64,000 nucleotides of DNA from Aquimarina sp. MAR_2010_214 (GTDB lineage: Bacteria; Bacteroidota; Bacteroidia; Flavobacteriales; Flavobacteriaceae). The position numbers were made by a program, and so were the translations under genes. The DNA is taken from contig NZ_PJMS01000001.1 in NCBI RefSeq assembly GCF_002846555.1, positions 4,030,001-4,094,000 of the forward strand, read 5' to 3'. Positions 47,173 through 55,796 of the stretch are shown piece by piece (position 1 is the stretch's first letter; each line of letters begins with the position of its first letter). Under the pieces are notes generated by a model. The model had not been told where the DNA came from. It did not search any database and worked only from the letters and a program-made list of their open reading frames with translations.

Positions 47173-47737
47173 GTAGCTCGTTACTCTTTACATTTTGTAT
47201 TTCATTTCTGTATAGAAGTCCCCCTAATCCAGATGCAAAAGCAATACAGCTGATTAACATTAAAATTCCATTATTCCAAATAAAATACGAGAGCCCAACA
47301 AATGGTCCGCCAATTATTACCATAAGAGAACCAATCGGATTCGTTTTGATAAAATTCAAAGCGTGTGCTGCTAGTCCAACAAAAAGGAAAGATGGTCCGA
47401 CAATCACAAATGGATATAGAATTAATGGTGTATTACTAATTTGTTCACGTAATTCATTCCTTCCTACATTATCATTTCCGAAGCTCCACATAATAAAATC
47501 AATAGTACAAAGTCCAATGTGGGCAATAACTCCTATTGCTGTCAAAACTGATGCAATGGAATTTAGTCTATTCTTTGGAAATACGTTATTAAAATTGATA
47601 AGCAGTACAGCTCCTATCAAATTAAACCAATGAGCTAAATCAATATGTTTTTGTTCTCCCAACGAACCTTGAGAAAAAAAAACATAACTGGTAACGAAAA
47701 GAAATAATCCAACTAGACATAGAGTTTTTGGTTTCAT
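47159..47737 (-). CDS. Hypothetical integral membrane protein
   Basis: The 192-residue protein has about five or six membrane segments (for example IASVLTAIGVIAHIGLCTI and NNGILMLISCIAFASGLGG). Not recognised. The reading frame runs into the spacer core (its last codons are read from CTACAACAAGATAT), a feature also seen in integron cassettes. The upstream core is replaced by a truncated IS481-type copy. Confidence 0.65.
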   Translation of the reverse strand: MKPKTLCLVGLFLFVTSYVFFSQGSLGEQKHIDLAHWFNLIGAVLLINFNNVFPKNRLNSIASVLTAIGVIAHIGLCTIDFIMWSFGNDNVGRNELREQISNTPLILYPFVIVGPSFLFVGLAAHALNFIKTNPIGSLMVIIGGPFVGLSYFIWNNGILMLISCIAFASGLGGLLYRNEIQNVKSNELQQDI

Positions 47738-47843
47738 AATTTGTTTTTTTATAATTTGACGGTTGCAAATTCCAATAACCTATTGAGTCTAATTATATTT
47801 TTCTTCTGAATCGTCGTATATTAATATTGGATTGTTATTTAAT

Positions 47844-48241
47844 GTTCGTTAAGATGCATAGTTTACACAAGTTAAAGATTAGGTGTTTACACTAAATTAG
47901 TTTCTATTCTTGTTGCTTATTGTTTCTTTCTTAGATTCTTTTCATCAAAGAAACCTAAAAATACTTTCCAAATGCCATTTCCAATATCTTCAATAGCGAT
48001 AAATTTTCCTTTTAAAGCAGCCGATATATATACCCAATAATATGATTTCCGTCTCACCGCTCCACTCTTGGTTACTTTAAGGACTTTATGATTAGTATCG
48101 TAATCAAAATTAGAGATTTTTTCGAGGAATGGTCTACAGGAAAAGTCGTGTACATCAGCAGGTGTTTTCATTTCTAAAGCTTCATGTGGTCTGATAGTAT
48201 TATACTCTTTTACGAAGTGATTTAAGCGCCGGTATTGTGCT
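47844..48241 (-). mobile_element. Truncated IS481-type element
   Basis: Starts with the same GTTCGTTAAGATGCATAG end as the copy at 55797 and continues through the transposase C-terminus to AAGCGCCGG, where it stops. About 900 bp of the element are missing, and the rsgA-like gene follows immediately. Confidence 0.8.
47917..48171 (-). pseudogene. IS481 transposase C-terminal fragment
   Basis: The frame reads DVHDFSCRPFLEKISNFDYD and on to VTKSGAVRRKSYYWVYISAA, preserving the C-terminal segment that is frameshifted away in the copy at 56040. It lacks the helix-turn-helix and the DDE core, so it is inactive. Confidence 0.8.
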
Positions 48242-48247
48242 TAGTGT

Positions 48248-49309
48248 CTATTTGATTTTTTTTATATTTTTAAATTGCTTGACCATTTTTCCAAAATTTT
48301 TGTCCTTTTTACGTTTTTCAGCAACAGTTGATTCAAAATGTTCTTTTTCTCGTTTCATTTTCAGATAATTTTCATAGAATAATTTATCGATTTCTTCACT
48401 TTCAACGGCTGCCATAACAGCACAATCAATTTCTATTGTATGGGTACAATCATTGAATTTACAATTTTTAGATAGTTCAACTATTTTTTCAAATGTCTTT
48501 TCCAACCCTCCAACTGAATCTGCAATACCCACTTCTCTTATTCCAGGATTGTCAATTATAATTCCACCATCTTCAAGAACTATTAATTCTCGATGGCTAG
48601 TAACGTGCCGTCCTTTATTCGTACTTGTGCTAATCGTATTTGTTTTCATCAGTTGTTTACCCGAAAGATTGTTTAGAAGGCTTGATTTCCCTACTCCTGA
48701 CGAACCCAATAAACAGTAGGTTTTACCCTTTACAATATACCCTTTCACTCTCTCAATCCCTTTATGGGACTCATTGCTCATAGCAATTACTGGTACTTGT
48801 TTTACTCTTTCTTGAACTTTAGATATCAAATTCGTCAATTCGATATCGTTTATCAAATCAATTTTATTGAGAATGATAATCGGTTTTACATTGGATGTAT
48901 TGCAAATTGTCAGATACCTTTCTATTCGATTGATATTAAAATCCCTGTCGACTGCTTGCACTATAAAAGCAAAGTCAATATTTGTTGCTATGATTTGTTT
49001 TTCTCCTTGTTTGCCAACTGCTTGTCTTTCAATGATGGTTTTTCTGGGAAAAATAGAGTGTATGAGAACTTTATTATCATCATATTCAGAAATTGCAACC
49101 CAATCTCCTACAATAGGAAAATCTTCACGAGTATTTGCGGTATATCTTAAGTTTCCTGTAATTTCAGCATCAAATTCCCCTTTTTCAGTTTTAACAATGT
49201 ATCTTTCCTTATGCTCTGAAATAATTCTTCCGATTTCAAAGTCTACTAGATTATGTTGAATTCTTAGTTTTTCTATTTTGTCGTTATATCCGAAATGTTC
49301 TAATTTCAT
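48248..49309 (-). CDS. rsgA: Ribosome small-subunit-dependent GTPase RsgA
   Basis: The 353-residue protein is a complete RsgA: N-terminal OB domain (residues 20-100), circularly permuted GTPase with G4 NKID (148), G1 GSSGVGKSS (202) and G3 DNPGIRE (253), and the zinc finger CKFNDCTHTIEIDC (283-296). RsgA checks late 30S maturation. Housekeeping rsgA is a single chromosomal gene in most bacteria, so a copy inside an accessory array is likely a paralogue. It has an unusually long private upstream region (49310-49598) with two hairpins, and its 3' side abuts an IS fragment. Confidence 0.88.
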   Translation of the reverse strand: MKLEHFGYNDKIEKLRIQHNLVDFEIGRIISEHKERYIVKTEKGEFDAEITGNLRYTANTREDFPIVGDWVAISEYDDNKVLIHSIFPRKTIIERQAVGKQGEKQIIATNIDFAFIVQAVDRDFNINRIERYLTICNTSNVKPIIILNKIDLINDIELTNLISKVQERVKQVPVIAMSNESHKGIERVKGYIVKGKTYCLLGSSGVGKSSLLNNLSGKQLMKTNTISTSTNKGRHVTSHRELIVLEDGGIIIDNPGIREVGIADSVGGLEKTFEKIVELSKNCKFNDCTHTIEIDCAVMAAVESEEIDKLFYENYLKMKREKEHFESTVAEKRKKDKNFGKMVKQFKNIKKIK

Positions 49310-49598
49310 ATTCTGTGTATTTTAAAGTATTGTATACACTTACGGTATTCATAAATTAATTTAAATACAAAAGCGTTCACAATTGATGTGTTTATTTATA
49401 AAATGTAAATAAGTAGAAATGCTTCAGGTTGTTACCTGAAGTAAAGAATGGTGATAGTCAAAGAAAATTGACTATCTATTTTACAATATCCGAATATGAT
49501 ATTACAGATGTAATAGACATAAAATTTAATTAGAGTACAAAGTTAAAAAAATTCTCTTATAAAGTTCAAATAAAAAAAGTGTTTTTGTAATTATTGCC
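49310..49598 (-). promoter_or_regulatory. Long leader of the array rsgA gene with two hairpins
   Basis: About 290 bases between the rsgA start and the core site, far longer than other units. Hairpins CTTCAGGT/ACCTGAAG (49422-49441) and GATAGTCA/TGACTATC (49453-49476) are adjacent. Neither has a T run, so a folded 5' leader is more likely than a terminator. Confidence 0.4.
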
Positions 49599-49788
49599 AA
49601 CGTCTCGTATAAGAAATGTAGGGCAGGTAATAAGCGATACGTTTCGGATTGGTACTAAGCCAAACCTAAATATTTTGCTTTTATCTTTTTTCTTATAAAC
49701 GCCAAATTTTATAGTTGGCGACTTGGCAAGTAAACACAGATCTTGCGATTAAGCACAAAAGCCTTATGTTTTCTTATACATTGGTGTT
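49599..49788. repeat. Array spacer, type E (full length)
   Basis: AACG at 49599-49602, GTT at 49786-49788. TCGTATAAGAAATGTAGGGC is opposed by CTTATGTTTTCTTATAC. The 86 bases that follow, up to the GNAT stop, hold no gene. Confidence 0.8.
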
Positions 49789-49874
49789 ACCATATTTAGC
49801 GACACATAATGTTTGGACGTATTACTTTTCTGTAATATTTTTCACCCATTTAATTTTTATAATGTCGGCTAAAA

Positions 49875-50345
49875 TCAATTCAGGTTATTTAAATTTTGTT
49901 CAAAAAACACTTTGTCCAATGGGTTATTTAGAAAATTACTAGGTAATTCATTTTCTGAAATTCTGTTGAATCCATTTTTCTTGTAAAACACCTGAGCTGC
50001 TTTAAACTGATTCATAGTTCCTAGGTAAATCTTTGGAATGTCATTTTGTTCACACCAATTGATAACAGTTTCTAGTAATAATTTTGATATTCCCAATCCT
50101 TTTCCGCGAAATGTTTTTTTTAGCATCATTTTTTTTAAAACACCAAATTCTTTTTTAATAACAATTACTCCAACAGTTCCAATAACTTTTTTATTATTCA
50201 GCGCAACCCAATACCTATCAGGTGTAATTGGTGTTTCATTTGTCGGTTTAGGAAATATTTGTTCATCAAATTCCGATGCAATTTCGTTCATCATTTCATC
50301 AATATCACTTTGATGAAGTTTGTTATAAGGTACAATTTTTATCAT
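49875..50345 (-). CDS. GNAT-family N-acetyltransferase
   Basis: The 156-residue protein has the GNAT core: VIVIKKEFGVLKKMMLKKTF, the acetyl-CoA loop RGKGLGISKLLLE near residue 85 and QFKAAQVFYKKNGFNRI near the end. The substrate is unknown. Arms GTTACCATATTTAGC and GCTATTTATGGTAACG are almost fully complementary over 14 bases, although about 80 untranslated bases separate the stop from its arm. Confidence 0.87.
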   Translation of the reverse strand: MIKIVPYNKLHQSDIDEMMNEIASEFDEQIFPKPTNETPITPDRYWVALNNKKVIGTVGVIVIKKEFGVLKKMMLKKTFRGKGLGISKLLLETVINWCEQNDIPKIYLGTMNQFKAAQVFYKKNGFNRISENELPSNFLNNPLDKVFFEQNLNNLN

Positions 50346-50372
50346 TTAAATTTTTTCGGAGCTATTTATGGT

Positions 50373-50536
50373 AACGTTAAATATATGAATTGGAGCAAGG
50401 CAAGTATACCTGAACCAATTGACTTATCTGTGCATTTTTATTTCTTGTTTAATTTATAAAAATTTAGCGCCTTTGCAAAAAGGAAATGACCTTTTGATCT
50501 AACACTAAACCTTGCTCTGATTTCATATATGATGTT
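50373..50536. repeat. Array spacer, type D
   Basis: AACG at 50373-50376, GTT at 50534-50536. Same markers as at 47008 (ATATATGAATTGGAGCAAGG, TTAGCGCC, TTGCTCTGATTTC). Confidence 0.85.
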
Positions 50537-50545
50537 ATACACATT

Positions 50546-51094
50546 TTATATTCCTTGCCAAGCTATTCTATCGTCCGATCCTACAGCAATCTTTTCTAGA
50601 ATGAGCTCCAGCTTCATTGAAACGTCCCAGAAATCGGTTTTAGTTAATTCCGAAATATTAGTAGTTATCCGTTCCTCTAATTTATTTATTCGTTTTCCTT
50701 TCCAAATTTTATCAGATAAACATACAATAAGATCTTCTATGAAAAGATTAGAATTTTCCCAATTTCCGTGAGTTATTGTAAACCTTGATTCCTTATCATT
50801 ATAACCAAGCTCTTTTAATATTTTGAAACCCTCGGATTCGTGTTTTTTACCTTTTCTATATAATTCATCAGTAATTACAGCTTTTCCGATATCATGAGTA
50901 GATGCACCAAATAGTATTTCCTTTTCATTTAATGGCAAGTTTGGCCATTCACTTTTTAATTGTTCAACTATATAAACAGCTGTTGAATTAACTATTGTTA
51001 GATGCTTGACAAGTCTTTGAGGAGCATCAAACTGTTCAAGTAAACTCTTTACTTCTTTGTGTAGTTCTACTATTTTCAAATAATCGATTTTCAT
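50546..51094 (-). CDS. HD-domain phosphohydrolase-like protein
   Basis: The 182-residue protein has an HD-type metal site: His in VKHLTIVNSTAVYI near 45, HDIGKAV near 88, and ITHGNWE near 120. HD proteins hydrolyse nucleotides or related phosphates. The short all-helical form fits COG1418-like hydrolases; the substrate is unknown. Arms GTTATACACAT and ATATGTCTAACG are only approximately complementary. Confidence 0.8.
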   Translation of the reverse strand: MKIDYLKIVELHKEVKSLLEQFDAPQRLVKHLTIVNSTAVYIVEQLKSEWPNLPLNEKEILFGASTHDIGKAVITDELYRKGKKHESEGFKILKELGYNDKESRFTITHGNWENSNLFIEDLIVCLSDKIWKGKRINKLEERITTNISELTKTDFWDVSMKLELILEKIAVGSDDRIAWQGI

Positions 51095-51100
51095 ATGTCT

Positions 51101-51287
51101 AACGGTCTTGTATAAGATTAGTTGCGTGTTTTACGTACTAACTTTTCGGATTGACACAGAGCTAAATTTTTATTTGGTTTTAATTTTTCTTGTTTTAAAA
51201 GTCGAATTTAAAAATTTGGCGGTCTTTGTAAATTGGCACAAATCTTTTTTTTTTAGCACTAATTAGCTATGTTTTATACACCGTGTT
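51101..51287. repeat. Array spacer, type F
   Basis: AACG at 51101-51104, GTT at 51285-51287. CTTGTATAAGATTAGTTGCG at left faces CTAATTAGCTATGTTTTATA at right. Confidence 0.75.
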
Positions 51288-52142
51288 GTGCAACGTTTTT
51301 TTCTGTTTTATTTTCAAATAAGCATAAGAAAGTAATAGCATAGTAATAAATCCAATAAGACCTAAAAAACCTGCCTCTGGGCCATATTCACCACCTGAAA
51401 GCAAATGCGATTTTTGATTCTCGATTTGATATAATGAATTTACAGCTTTGTTGCCACTCATTGTAAACCCTAACACTGTTTGAGTAAAATTCCAAGCAAA
51501 GTGTAATCCGATTGATAATCCTAAATTTTTTGTAATTGCAAATGGAATACACCAAACCATTCCATTTATTGTAAGTAATACAATTGACTGAATCGATGCA
51601 TGGTTATTGCTGAAATGCGCTAGTCCAAATATTACAGATGATATTAATAGTGAAATCAAAAATATCTTTTTTTGAGATATTTTTTTTGATTTAAACCCAT
51701 CATAAAGATTGGTATATAGATATCCCCTAAAAAAAGTTTCCTCTAATATACTTACAAGGAACATTTTAAAAGCGAAAAGTGATATTAATGATAATTGTAG
51801 GGTAGATACTGGGTTAGAGACTATTAAAATTCCAGTTATCTTACCAATAAGTAACATCAGAATGACTGAAAAAAATCCGATTAGAATTCCAATTGATAAA
51901 TTTGAAAAAGTTTCTATTTTGAACACAAGACCGTATTCTAAGAAATCTCTTTTGTCAAGGTATTTAGAGTTAATATATAGACCAAATATTAATATAAATA
52001 CGGCTCCAACAAATTGCAAATATGAGTTGTTAATTAAAACAAGAGGTGAAATCACAAGGGATAGAAGAATTATGAAAATCAGTATTCTCCATAAAGTCTT
52101 CATTTGGTTGTTATCATTGAAAAATAACTCTCTAATATTCAT
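51267..52142 (-). CDS. CPBP-family intramembrane protease
   Basis: The 291-residue protein has about eight membrane helices and the CPBP motifs EETFFRGYLYTNLY near residue 137, FGLAHFSNNH near 172 and LHFAWNFTQT near 217. It is distinct from the CPBP protein at 24583. The reading frame ends inside the core region (its last residues come from the GTTGTGCAACG arm and beyond). Arms GTTGTGCAACGTT and AATGTTACACAACG. Confidence 0.85.
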   Translation of the reverse strand: MNIRELFFNDNNQMKTLWRILIFIILLSLVISPLVLINNSYLQFVGAVFILIFGLYINSKYLDKRDFLEYGLVFKIETFSNLSIGILIGFFSVILMLLIGKITGILIVSNPVSTLQLSLISLFAFKMFLVSILEETFFRGYLYTNLYDGFKSKKISQKKIFLISLLISSVIFGLAHFSNNHASIQSIVLLTINGMVWCIPFAITKNLGLSIGLHFAWNFTQTVLGFTMSGNKAVNSLYQIENQKSHLLSGGEYGPEAGFLGLIGFITMLLLSYAYLKIKQKKTLHNTVYKT

Positions 52143-52172
52143 TTAATTTTCAGCTGTTCTTTAATGTTACAC

Positions 52173-52336
52173 AACGCTTAATATTTGTGTCGTAACAGGG
52201 AAAAATGTTACGGTATCTTTCGACTTTTCTGCGCATTGATTGCTGTTTTTCACTTTTAGCAAGCATTGCGCCATCCAAAAATACAACAACCATTTGATCT
52301 ATCACAAAAACCTGTTATGATCACATATATGTTGTT
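52173..52336. repeat. Array spacer, type A
   Basis: AACG at 52173-52176, GTT at 52334-52336. Markers TTGTGTCGTAACAGGG, TCTGCGCATTGATTGC and GTTATGATCACATATAT. Confidence 0.8.
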
Positions 52337-52353
52337 GTAACACGTTTTCTTCT

Positions 52354-52935
52354 TCACATCCCATCTTCTCTTTCAGAAATCCACTCACTATATTTAGCTT
52401 TTAATCGGTCTCTTTTTTCTTGAGAATCAATTATTATATCCATCCCTCCATCATAAGACGCAACAATACAGTTTTCTTTAGGACAGATAAACATCGCTCG
52501 TAATTCATCATCCGCGATATTTTTCAACAGTTTATTTTGAGAATTCATCGTCCATATATCTGGCTTGAAATAAACATCATAGAAAAAACCCTCTTTATAT
52601 TCCTCAGGATAAATTTTATGAAGTTCAATTGTTCTACATTTTTCAAATTCTCCGTAATCAGATAATTCGGTTGAGATTTCGTTAGTCAACTCTATTTCGT
52701 ATTGTCCTGACGTGATTATTATTTCTGTATTTTCTCCAACTAACTCCGTAATCAGTTTATTTTGTCGATCCAGAATTATTTGGTATTCATCTTCAGATTC
52801 CGCATATCGTTTCGATTCGGGTAAACTATGAATCCGTAACCATCTATTTGGATAAACGCTTTTTAATTCGTGTCCGATTGGATTGGATTCAGGATAATTT
52901 GAGTCCCAATATTTATTAAATTGTTCGCGATTCAT
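52354..52935 (-). CDS. DUF3885-domain protein
   Basis: The 193-residue protein has the DUF3885 C-terminal signature IVASYDGGMDIIIDSQEKRD followed by KAKYSEWISEREDGM, and an N-terminal FNKYWDSNYPESNPIGHELK segment. The function is unknown; such proteins are frequent in immunity-like gene sets. Arms GTTGTAACACG and TGTGTTACAACG are perfectly complementary. Confidence 0.8.
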   Translation of the reverse strand: MNREQFNKYWDSNYPESNPIGHELKSVYPNRWLRIHSLPESKRYAESEDEYQIILDRQNKLITELVGENTEIIITSGQYEIELTNEISTELSDYGEFEKCRTIELHKIYPEEYKEGFFYDVYFKPDIWTMNSQNKLLKNIADDELRAMFICPKENCIVASYDGGMDIIIDSQEKRDRLKAKYSEWISEREDGM

Positions 52936-52948
52936 CAGAATGTGTTAC

Positions 52949-53012
52949 AACGGGAGTCTGTGTATTAACTTAAATCTGATCCCTGAGAATCACATATTTA
53001 TAATTTTTCATA
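52949..53012. repeat. Array core site with unassigned spacer
   Basis: AACG at 52949-52952; GGGAGTCTGTG at left weakly pairs with CATAGACACCTACCC. The sequence from 53013 to 53118 shows no known spacer family. Confidence 0.4.
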
Positions 53013-53118
53013 GACACCTACCCGAATACTCTAGTAATCAAAACAGGTTAATTTTGGTTTTTTAGGGTTGATTAGTGTGGTGGCAAAAATCAAGTGTGTT
53101 TATTATGCGGTTGGTTTT

Positions 53119-53832
53119 TCAGTATTCAGCTTGGATATTTCCATTTATCATCCAATGCTCGTAAACTTCTTTAGTTCTGTCTTTTAGTAATTCTCTACTT
53201 AAATCATTACATTTTTTACTCCAATAAAGACCTTCGTAAATTCCAACAACTAATAAATTATCTATTTCTTTATCGTTTTTATCTCCTAAATAATTGAAGA
53301 AAGTGAATGAGTCCGTAATTAACTTATTAGGTTTTTCTAATTCAGTTATTTGTTCAGAAAGCCTTAAACTCAAATCTCCATAAACGACATAAAGCAAGTC
53401 ATCAGAATGATGGTCGCTTATTTTGTCAAATTCAGGTACTCTTTCATATAATTCCGTTACTAATGAATGTGCAAAAGCTTCTATTTCGTTAGAGTCAGTA
53501 TTAATTTTCACTTCATTTCCATAACTCGTATTATTATCGAAAAGTAAGTCAGAGGTATCTGAGTTACCAAAATTTATTGATTCAACTAAGCAATTGATGA
53601 TTTCAGTTTTTGTTAAGTCACAATTTTGAAAATCAGTTGATTTGAGATTACATTCCGAAAATCTTGCGTTTCTAAAATTAGAATTCGAGAAATCGACACC
53701 AAAATAACAGTTCTCAAACATCGCATCTTGGAAATTAGAATCCGCATAAGATTCTCCGCTATCGAAATCCACATTCCGATAGAATCTTTGTCCGTTTTGA
53801 TAATACTCTAATATTTCTTTTTTTGTTTTCAA
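53119..53832 (-). CDS. Pentapeptide-repeat protein
   Basis: The 237-residue protein carries about 14 pentapeptide repeats between residues 20 and 105 (for example SNFRNARFSECNLKSTDFQN), which form a right-handed beta-helix. The rest is a helical domain (EIEAFAHSLVTELYERVPEF). Some pentapeptide proteins (Qnr type) protect DNA gyrase, but the helix here is short, so that role is not supported. A single-gene unit. Confidence 0.85.
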   Translation of the reverse strand: MKTKKEILEYYQNGQRFYRNVDFDSGESYADSNFQDAMFENCYFGVDFSNSNFRNARFSECNLKSTDFQNCDLTKTEIINCLVESINFGNSDTSDLLFDNNTSYGNEVKINTDSNEIEAFAHSLVTELYERVPEFDKISDHHSDDLLYVVYGDLSLRLSEQITELEKPNKLITDSFTFFNYLGDKNDKEIDNLLVVGIYEGLYWSKKCNDLSRELLKDRTKEVYEHWMINGNIQAEY

Positions 53833-53854
53833 TCTTGGTTTTTCGCTTGCAGGT

Positions 53855-53977
53855 AACGTTGTTGTATATGATACGTTGCATGGTTTAGAACGTAATTTAG
53901 TAAATAAAAACCGAATAGAAAATCCTCACGGATTTTCGTAAGTAGGCAAGTTATAGCAATGGATTATATATAGTGTT
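53855..53977. repeat. Array spacer, type C (intact)
   Basis: AACG at 53855-53858, GTT at 53975-53977. ACCGAATAGAAAATCC, GATTTTCGTAAGTAGGC and GGATTATATATAGTG; this is the uninterrupted form of the IS1111-like target. Confidence 0.8.
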
Positions 53978-53988
53978 GTAACCAGTTT

Positions 53989-54507
53989 TTATATTTTAAT
54001 TTTATAAACTAACCATTCTTTAAAATCATTTGGAAGTTTAGTTGTTCCTTCTTTTTTCATTCCTAACTTTTCTAATAATTTTTGAGAAGACATATTCTCT
54101 TTTCTAGTAATGGCATTTACACAAGTGAGTTCAAATTCACTAAATGCAATGTTTTTTAACTTATTAGCAGATTCGTACGCATAACCTTTTTTTTCATACT
54201 CAGGCAAGAAAGCGAAACCAATATCAATTCCTTCTAATCCATCTCTATCATACAATCCACAAGTTCCTATCTTACAATTGTCTTCTTTTCGGATTAATGT
54301 ATAATTTGAATATCCAAGTTTTTTAAGTTGAGTTATCATTTTGGTTTCAATATATTCTTTTGCATCTTCTATTGTTTTTATATTTCTATCACCGATATAT
54401 TCAATCCATTTTGGGCTATTGAACAATTTAAAAATAAATTCAGCATCTTCTAGTGAAGTTGGTTTAAGTATTAATCTTTCAGTTTGAAATGTTTTATATT
54501 GATTCAT
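53989..54507 (-). CDS. GNAT-family N-acetyltransferase (RimJ/RimL type)
   Basis: The 172-residue protein opens with FQTERLILKPTSLEDAEFIF, typical of RimL-like enzymes, and has IDIGFAFLPEYEKKGYAYES with the acetyl-CoA loop near residue 98, then NAITRKENMSSQKLLEKLGM. The substrate could be a protein N-terminus or a small amine. A single-gene unit with a very short spacer upstream. Confidence 0.87.
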   Translation of the reverse strand: MNQYKTFQTERLILKPTSLEDAEFIFKLFNSPKWIEYIGDRNIKTIEDAKEYIETKMITQLKKLGYSNYTLIRKEDNCKIGTCGLYDRDGLEGIDIGFAFLPEYEKKGYAYESANKLKNIAFSEFELTCVNAITRKENMSSQKLLEKLGMKKEGTTKLPNDFKEWLVYKIKI

Positions 54508-54550
54508 TTATTAGATTTTAAATAAGGGATTTGTTTTTTTAATGGCACAC

Positions 54551-54595
54551 AACGGTTTGAATAAACAGTCGTTTTAATGCTGTTTATTTTTTGTT
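54551..54595. repeat. Array spacer, shortest complete hairpin (45 bp)
   Basis: AACG at 54551-54554, GTT at 54593-54595. GAATAAACAG pairs with CTGTTTATTT around an 11-base loop, extended outward by CACACAACG and GTTGTGCG. Confidence 0.65.
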
Positions 54596-54606
54596 GTGCG
54601 TAGTTC

Positions 54607-55785
54607 TCATTTGAACTTATATATTTTGATAGCTCCATTTTGGTTATTTGAACGATAATTCCCAATAGCCAAAATATTCCCAGCACCATTTAAGATAGTA
54701 TTTAACCCTTTCAATGTACTTCCTACCTGTTCCCATTTATTGTTTTCGAGTTTATATGTTTTAACATAGCCATTTTTGTGGATTGAACTTGTAGATGTCG
54801 TAACTGAAATAATATTTCCATTATGGTTTATACTTATTCTATGACCAAAATAATCGTATTTATTCTCACCTGTGATTTGACCACCTATTTGTTCAAATTC
54901 GGCATCCTTAATTTTGTAAATCACAACTTTTCCCAATGCTACTTTTTCTTCAGTTCTATAGTCAGGAAAGCCTAATAATAAGTATTGTCCATTCCCACTT
55001 AAAGAAAGATTAACAACATCAAAGTAATTTTGTTTCTCTATTTTCAAAGTATGTGTTTTTTCAAATGATCTGTTTGAGATTTTGTGAATTTCAAATATTG
55101 CGTAATGCTTGTCGTTAATGGATGTTGAATAGTTAATTACTATTGTTTTACCGTCATTACTAAGGTTTAAGTTTTTGCTAATTGAATTAGGAGTATTAAT
55201 AGTAATTGTTTTAGCTAACCTTTCTATGGTGCCTCCATTTTTATGAAAAACTAATACTTCTTCATAATTGTATTGGCCTTCCATTTGTTCATTGCTTTTT
55301 TGTGCTGTGGCGACTACACTTCCTGACGAATTAGTTTTGAGGGATAATCCTAAATGGTTATTGTTTTTTTTACCAATTAGACTATCTCGATTTATCCAGT
55401 TATTATTTTGCTTTTCTAAAAAATGTATTATCCCATTTTGGATGGAATTTCCATTCTTTTGACTCTCTGAAATTAAAATGAGATTACCAGTTTCATTTAT
55501 GCTTAAATGATCCCCAAAAGAGCTGTTTTTTGATTTGCTGACTATAGTGTTTGCAACTTGAACCCATTGACTGTTTTGGAGTTCAAATACTTTTACAAAA
55601 TTTGGGCGGTCAGAATAAGTTACAGCAATAGTATTTCCTTGTGAGCTTAAATCATAAGTTAGTCCAATTCGGTTTAAGCGTTCGTCACCAACTATTTCTT
55701 CTCCAATCTGAACCCAATCCTGGCTCAAACAACTATTGAGCGAGAGTGAGATTATGAATAATAAACTCAATTTAAATTTTTTCAT
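54607..55785 (-). CDS. Lipoprotein with beta-propeller-like repeats
   Basis: The ATG at 55785 is used because the longer frame would start in the IS481 end. The 392-residue protein has a lipobox (LNSC) and six or seven repeats of the type KVFELQNSQWVQVANTI and TYKLENNKWEQVGSTL joined by GDHLSINETGN or GHRISINHNGN turns, a propeller typical of flavobacterial surface proteins. The IS481 element sits 12 bases upstream and separates the gene from its core site. Confidence 0.75.
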   Translation of the reverse strand: MKKFKLSLLFIISLSLNSCLSQDWVQIGEEIVGDERLNRIGLTYDLSSQGNTIAVTYSDRPNFVKVFELQNSQWVQVANTIVSKSKNSSFGDHLSINETGNLILISESQKNGNSIQNGIIHFLEKQNNNWINRDSLIGKKNNNHLGLSLKTNSSGSVVATAQKSNEQMEGQYNYEEVLVFHKNGGTIERLAKTITINTPNSISKNLNLSNDGKTIVINYSTSINDKHYAIFEIHKISNRSFEKTHTLKIEKQNYFDVVNLSLSGNGQYLLLGFPDYRTEEKVALGKVVIYKIKDAEFEQIGGQITGENKYDYFGHRISINHNGNIISVTTSTSSIHKNGYVKTYKLENNKWEQVGSTLKGLNTILNGAGNILAIGNYRSNNQNGAIKIYKFK

Positions 55786-55796
55786 CTCTATGTGAT

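Noticed and set aside
48764-49259. Two plus-strand frames of about 130 residues across rsgA
   Set aside because: Both are antisense to the conserved GTPase gene and have no signal or domain of their own.
53119-53832. Qnr-type quinolone-resistance protein
   Set aside because: The pentapeptide region is too short and is followed by an unrelated helical domain.
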